The notes below the pieces were generated by a model that ran no database searches, was not told where the DNA came from, and was given only the letters and a program-made list of their open reading frames with translations. A stretch of 64,000 bases of DNA from assembly GCA_945874695.1 (NCBI GenBank), contig CAMCHP010000007.1:1-64000 (forward strand), written 5' to 3'. Positions 60,353-64,000 of this stretch are shown in pieces. How positions within the stretch are numbered: the first letter of the stretch is position 1; the number at the start of each line of letters is the position of its first letter. A program made the position numbers and the translations under genes. This DNA is from Chryseobacterium gleum (GTDB lineage: Bacteria > Bacteroidota > Bacteroidia > Flavobacteriales_D > Sanyastnellaceae).

Positions 60353-61360
60353 ATGAGAATCATTGTCCCAATGGCCGGCATGGGAAAACGCATGCGGCCC
60401 CATACCCTCACCGTACCTAAGCCTTTAATCAAGGTGGCGGGTAAGCCTATTGTTCAACGCCTCGTTGAAGAATTGGCGACATTATGTACCGAACCCATTG
60501 AGGAGGTGGCTTACATTGTTGGCCACTTTGGTGAGGCGGTCGAAGCAGAACTCATCGCCATTGCTGAACGATTGGGCGCATCTGGAAGCATCCATTATCA
60601 AGATGAAGCGCTGGGGACTGCACACGCAATTTTGTGCGCCAAATCAGCCTTAAAAGGGAAGGTGATTGTGGCCTTTGCAGACACGCTTTTCAAAGCACAG
60701 CTCAAGCTAGACGACACAGTTGACGGCGTTTTATGGGTGAAGCAACTGCCAAATCCCGAACAATTTGGGGTTGTGCAACTCAATGCATCCGGGCACATCA
60801 TCAATTTCATTGAAAAGCCCAAAACCTTTGTCTCAGATTTAGCCATGATTGGCATTTACTATTTCAAAGACGGGGCCGTGCTCGCCGATGAACTGCAATA
60901 CCTCATCGATCACAACATCATCAAAGGCAACGAATACCAGTTGCCCGATGCTTTAAAAAACATGACTGAAAAGGGCATGAAGTTTGTACCTGGAGCTGTA
61001 GACGATTGGATGGATTGCGGCAACAAAAATGCTACGGTCGAAACCAACGCGCGTATTTTGAATTACCACGCCAACGATAAAAACCTTGTGGCTAGCTCCA
61101 TTGTCAACGAAAATAGCGTCATCATTCAACCCTGCTATATCGGCGAAAATGTAACTTTACGCAATTGCATCGTTGGTCCGCATGCCGCTATTGGCGCTGG
61201 GTCTTCAATCACAAACAGCCTCATCAGCAACAGTATCATCCAAGAAAACGCAATCATTTCAAACGCGAACATCACCAATTCAATGCTCGGCCAAAGTGCA
61301 GAAGTCAGCGGCACCCCGCTCGACCTCAGCATCAGTGATTACTCTACAATCAAGAATTAA
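60353..61360 (+). CDS. Sugar-phosphate nucleotidyltransferase with hexapeptide repeats
   Basis: A 335-residue nucleotidyltransferase. The nucleotide-binding signature MAGMGKRMRPHTLTVPKP lies at the N-terminus, the Asp of the metal site in VAFADTLF, and the Lys-containing FIEKPK loop follows. The C-terminal part (about 250-335) is a left-handed beta-helix with hexapeptide repeats (IQPCYIGENVTLRNCIVG). It activates a sugar phosphate with a nucleotide, probably for polysaccharide or envelope synthesis. It starts 2 bp after the dut stop. Confidence 0.92.
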   Translation: MRIIVPMAGMGKRMRPHTLTVPKPLIKVAGKPIVQRLVEELATLCTEPIEEVAYIVGHFGEAVEAELIAIAERLGASGSIHYQDEALGTAHAILCAKSALKGKVIVAFADTLFKAQLKLDDTVDGVLWVKQLPNPEQFGVVQLNASGHIINFIEKPKTFVSDLAMIGIYYFKDGAVLADELQYLIDHNIIKGNEYQLPDALKNMTEKGMKFVPGAVDDWMDCGNKNATVETNARILNYHANDKNLVASSIVNENSVIIQPCYIGENVTLRNCIVGPHAAIGAGSSITNSLISNSIIQENAIISNANITNSMLGQSAEVSGTPLDLSISDYSTIKN

Positions 61361-63112
61361 TTGAAAACCTACATCCGCACCTGCTTCTTGCTTTGTCTCA
61401 CATCCGTGTTGTTTTCTGCCTGTTCGGCAGGACGTTCGAGCGCGGGTGAAAAGCCCAAGTCAGGCAAAAAGGGCGAAGCACAACAGGAAAGTGTAGAGTT
61501 TCAAAAACACTTCTTCCAAGGCCAAGAGCATAAATCGGTCGGGAACTACGAAGCTGCCTACCAAGATTTCACCAAGTGCACTGAAATCTCCCCAACTAAC
61601 GACGCCCCTTGGTTTGAATTGGCGCGAATCGACAACGCCGCTGAACGAATGGATCGCTCGCTGGAGCACATCAAAGTGGCGATTAAGCATAATCCCAAAA
61701 ACTACTGGTACCACCAAGCGCATGCACAGTTCTTGTTGGACTATGGAAAATTTGAAGAGGCGCGCGCAGAACTCGAATGGCTCATCAAAGTACACCCTGA
61801 AGAACTCGATCCGTATTACGATCTTGCGGCAACCTACCTCTACCGCGAGGACGGAAAAGGGGCCATTAAAGTTTACGAGCGACTGGAAGCACGCGTAGGC
61901 GTTGACCCCGAACTGTCATTTCAAAAACAACGCATTTACATGCTTATAGGTGAGCCTGAAAATGCACTCGGTGAATTAGACCGATTGATTGCAGCATACC
62001 CTGAACCTGAATTTTACGGACACAAGGCCGAGCTCTTGTTTGAACTTGGAAGGTATGAAGAGGCTGAAAAAACCGTCAATCAACTCTTGTCGTTTGAAGC
62101 AAATAATGGCAATGCGCTCATGCTTCTTTCGCGCATTTTAGCCCGTGAAGGCAATGAAGACGCCTCATGGGAGGCCCTCAGTAAAGCTTTTTTAAGTCCT
62201 GACGTTTCAATTGACGAAAAAATCGGGGTGCTTTTGCGCTTCTTCAATGCTTCAGAGTTCGATGAACAAGCGCTCACGCGCGCATATGTTTTACTCGAAA
62301 AGCTCGAATTGGTGCACCCGAATGATCCTAAAATGCACAGCATGTTTGGTGATTACCTGTTGCGCGAAGGCAACCTCAAAGGTGCGCGTGACCGCTTCGC
62401 ACAAGCTGTTGAACTCGATTCTGATCGTCAATTGATTTGGTTGCAATTGACCGAACTCGATGCTGAATTGCGTGAATGGGCAGTGCTTACCCAACACGCT
62501 GAAAAAGCTGCGTCGCTCTTTCCGGCGCAACCTTTCTTCTACCTCATGCAAGGCACAGGCCTGCTGCGCCAACAGCGCGCTACAGAAGCGGCGACGGTGC
62601 TGCAAGTCGGCAAATCATACGTGGTGAACGATGACCGCCTGTTAGGCACCTTTTGGTCTACCCTCGGTGAAACCTACCATGAAACGGGCGATCATCGACG
62701 GTCAGACGAGGCTTTTGACAAGGCGCTAGAGCTTTTGGGCGACGACCCGTTCATTTTAAACAACTACAGTTATTACCTCTCAACCCGGGGAGCAAAGTTG
62801 GAGAAGGCAGCTGAAATGTCACGCAAAAGCAATGAAATATTGCCCGACACGCCCTCTTTTCAAGACACATACGGCTGGATTCTCTTTCGGCAAGGCAAGC
62901 ACACTGAAGCCCTCGAATGGGTCGGAAAAGCCCTGCAAAGCACAAGCGGCGACGCCGTGCTCTTTGAGCATTATGGCGACATCCTCTTCCACTTGAATCG
63001 TGTTGACGAAGCCATCTCTTACTGGAAAAAAGCCGCAGACGCGGGCGAAGGCAGTACACTCCTTCCAAAGAAAATCGCTGACCGAACCTATTATAATGAC
63101 CTCCAGCCCTAA
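61361..63112 (+). CDS. TPR-repeat lipoprotein
   Basis: A 583-residue predicted lipoprotein with about twelve TPR or TPR-like repeats (for example HFFQGQEHKSVGNYEAAYQD and RSDEAFDKALELLGDDPFI). The lipobox LFSAC lies inside a dispersed hairpin element. It starts at a TTG directly after the previous stop, with no better ATG. It is upstream of a DUF4292 gene, which overlaps it by 17 bp. TPR proteins of this type in Bacteroidota are thought to scaffold outer-membrane complexes; the exact role is unknown. Confidence 0.88.
   Translation: MKTYIRTCFLLCLTSVLFSACSAGRSSAGEKPKSGKKGEAQQESVEFQKHFFQGQEHKSVGNYEAAYQDFTKCTEISPTNDAPWFELARIDNAAERMDRSLEHIKVAIKHNPKNYWYHQAHAQFLLDYGKFEEARAELEWLIKVHPEELDPYYDLAATYLYREDGKGAIKVYERLEARVGVDPELSFQKQRIYMLIGEPENALGELDRLIAAYPEPEFYGHKAELLFELGRYEEAEKTVNQLLSFEANNGNALMLLSRILAREGNEDASWEALSKAFLSPDVSIDEKIGVLLRFFNASEFDEQALTRAYVLLEKLELVHPNDPKMHSMFGDYLLREGNLKGARDRFAQAVELDSDRQLIWLQLTELDAELREWAVLTQHAEKAASLFPAQPFFYLMQGTGLLRQQRATEAATVLQVGKSYVVNDDRLLGTFWSTLGETYHETGDHRRSDEAFDKALELLGDDPFILNNYSYYLSTRGAKLEKAAEMSRKSNEILPDTPSFQDTYGWILFRQGKHTEALEWVGKALQSTSGDAVLFEHYGDILFHLNRVDEAISYWKKAADAGEGSTLLPKKIADRTYYNDLQP
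61411..61434 (+). repeat. Dispersed hairpin element, copy 19 (in lipobox codons)
   Basis: GTTTT, stem CTGCC, loop TGTTC, stem GGCAG, GACG (one change from GATG). The lipobox Cys codon lies inside it. Confidence 0.6.
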
Positions 63113-64000
63113 AACATCGCGTGCCTTCTTGCTCGCTGTATTCGGGTTGCTTCTACTCATCCCGGCGTGCAGCCGGAAAAAATCCGGCACTGAAAAGCCC
63201 CTGCGCAACCGTTCGGCGAACAACATCCTTAACAATTACGAAGAGCGCCTTTTCACCTTCGATTACCTCACCATGCGGGTATCTGCAGATGTGAAAACGC
63301 CCAAAGAGGAACAAGGATTCAAAATCAATATCCGAATGAAAAGCGACAGCATCATTTGGATGAGCATATCACCCCTCATGGGCATTGAAATGCTGCGCGT
63401 ACAAATCACACCCGATTCAGTGAAGTATGTGAGTAAGGTCCCCGGTGATCGCCATTTCTTTCTCGGTACACTTGATCAATTAGCTGCCGTGGTGCAAACC
63501 GATCTCGACTTCTCCATGCTCGAAAGCATCCTCGTAGGCAACGCCGTGCAACTCGATGTCAACGAAGACCGTTTCGCAACCCGCATCGATGAGCGTGACT
63601 ATGTGCTTTTTTCACGCTACAATCGCAAGCTGAAAAAGGTCGTTGGGAACGATGAAAAAAAACTGAATCCCGACGATACCGTCGAAGTCAACATCACCGA
63701 CAAAAAATACCAGCGCATCATTCGCCGTTCTGATGAAGAAGAATTGATGGTGAAACGCTACTGGATCAGCGGTGATCATTTCAGGGTAACCAAAACGCTC
63801 TTCGATGACCTCTACTACCAACAGTCGCTGCAAATCGAACACAGCGACTTCAAAGAAGATGAAGGCCAACTCTACCCTGAAAAAACCGTTGTCACAGCGA
63901 ATTCTCCTGAAGGCACGGCCACATTCAAAATGGAGGTGACCCGCATTAAACGCTATGATACCCTCGATTTTCCGTTTGAAATACCTCAAGACTATGAGCG
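63096..64000 (+). CDS. DUF4292 lipoprotein (runs off the right edge)
   Basis: The first 301 codons of a DUF4292 lipoprotein; the frame is still open at the window end. The lipobox is LIPAC, inside a dispersed hairpin element. The family segments LTMRVSADVKTPKEEQGF and SDSIIWMSISPLMGIEMLR are clear. DUF4292 proteins resemble LolB/LolA-type lipid-binding folds and may handle lipoproteins or lipids in the envelope, but this is inference. The ATG at 63096 overlaps the TPR gene by 17 bp. Confidence 0.9.
   Translation, partial: MTSSPKTSRAFLLAVFGLLLLIPACSRKKSGTEKPLRNRSANNILNNYEERLFTFDYLTMRVSADVKTPKEEQGFKINIRMKSDSIIWMSISPLMGIEMLRVQITPDSVKYVSKVPGDRHFFLGTLDQLAAVVQTDLDFSMLESILVGNAVQLDVNEDRFATRIDERDYVLFSRYNRKLKKVVGNDEKKLNPDDTVEVNITDKKYQRIIRRSDEEELMVKRYWISGDHFRVTKTLFDDLYYQQSLQIEHSDFKEDEGQLYPEKTVVTANSPEGTATFKMEVTRIKRYDTLDFPFEIPQDYE
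63158..63182 (-). repeat. Dispersed hairpin element, copy 20 (in lipobox codons)
   Basis: Minus strand: TTTTTT, stem CCGGC, loop TGCAC, stem GCCGG, GATG. It spans the lipobox of the DUF4292 protein. Confidence 0.6.

Noticed and set aside
1867-63182. The dispersed hairpins as rho-independent terminators
   Set aside because: The T-run precedes the hairpin; on the other strand the hairpin is followed by A residues. Most copies are inside genes. They do not fit terminators.

Overview
The window looks like a chromosomal segment of a Bacteroidota bacterium, most likely a Flavobacteriales-type gliding or formerly gliding lineage. The reasons are several proteins with type IX secretion (T9SS) C-terminal sorting domains, a PorP/SprF family outer-membrane protein, two giant surface proteins with gliding-motility-associated C-terminal domains, many Bacteroidota-only lipoproteins, and -7 promoter boxes of the TAnnTTTG type instead of TATAAT. 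Genes are densely packed, often overlap by 4 bp, and no tRNA, rRNA, transposase, phage or CRISPR gene was seen. The order of genes is that of an ordinary core chromosome.

Layout. 1-480: a tandem array of palindromic 58-bp units running off the left edge, then a structured non-coding stretch. 0.5-7.6 kb: two secreted Bacteroidota proteins, a Fur/Zur regulator with Xaa-Pro aminopeptidase, a secreted esterase, a RidA protein, purS-pssA and a nucleoside-diphosphate-sugar epimerase. 7.7-10.5 kb: leuS. 10.5-19.1 kb: a minus-strand operon of a giant adhesin, a PorP/SprF protein and a PorE-like TPR/propeller/OmpA protein, which reads as one T9SS export and anchoring unit. 19.2-21.3 kb: nadD-gmk-yicC. 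21.4-33.3 kb: polyprenyl synthase, envelope lipoproteins, glucosaminidase, an orphan propeller histidine kinase, DUF3108, tryptophan 2,3-dioxygenase, an M23 peptidase and lysS. 33.4-39.1 kb: a giant PKD-repeat surface protein. 39.1-48.5 kb: sugar isomerase, lipB, TPR protein, serine hydrolase, exonuclease, M43 metalloprotease, choice-of-anchor protein and OmpA. 48.6-53.1 kb: a VWA/MoxR pair, a small lipoprotein and a fused two-domain peptide ABC ATPase. 53.3-59.0 kb: a 1,887-residue T9SS cargo protein. 59.1-64 kb: enoyl-CoA hydratase and a dut-nucleotidyltransferase-TPR-DUF4292 cluster that runs off the right edge.

The most notable structure is not a gene. At least 20 copies of a 20-33 bp hairpin element are scattered on both strands through coding and intergenic DNA. 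Each has a T-rich 5' flank ending in C, a 4-5 bp stem, a loop that begins with T and ends with C (T-R-N-C or one base longer), the complementary stem, then GATG(G). The stem sequence differs between copies while its pairing is kept (CGCCC/GGGCG, CTGCC/GGCAG, CGGCC/GGCCG, CGACC/GGTCG, CACCC/GGGTG, CGCTC/GAGCG, CCGGC/GCCGG and others). This is the pattern of a structure-selected repeat family, like REP elements but with different flanks. Several copies lie in signal-peptide codons, and one pair is inverted.

A second recurring feature is a -7-like box placed exactly four bases before an ATG in four genes, which would give leaderless or nearly leaderless mRNAs.
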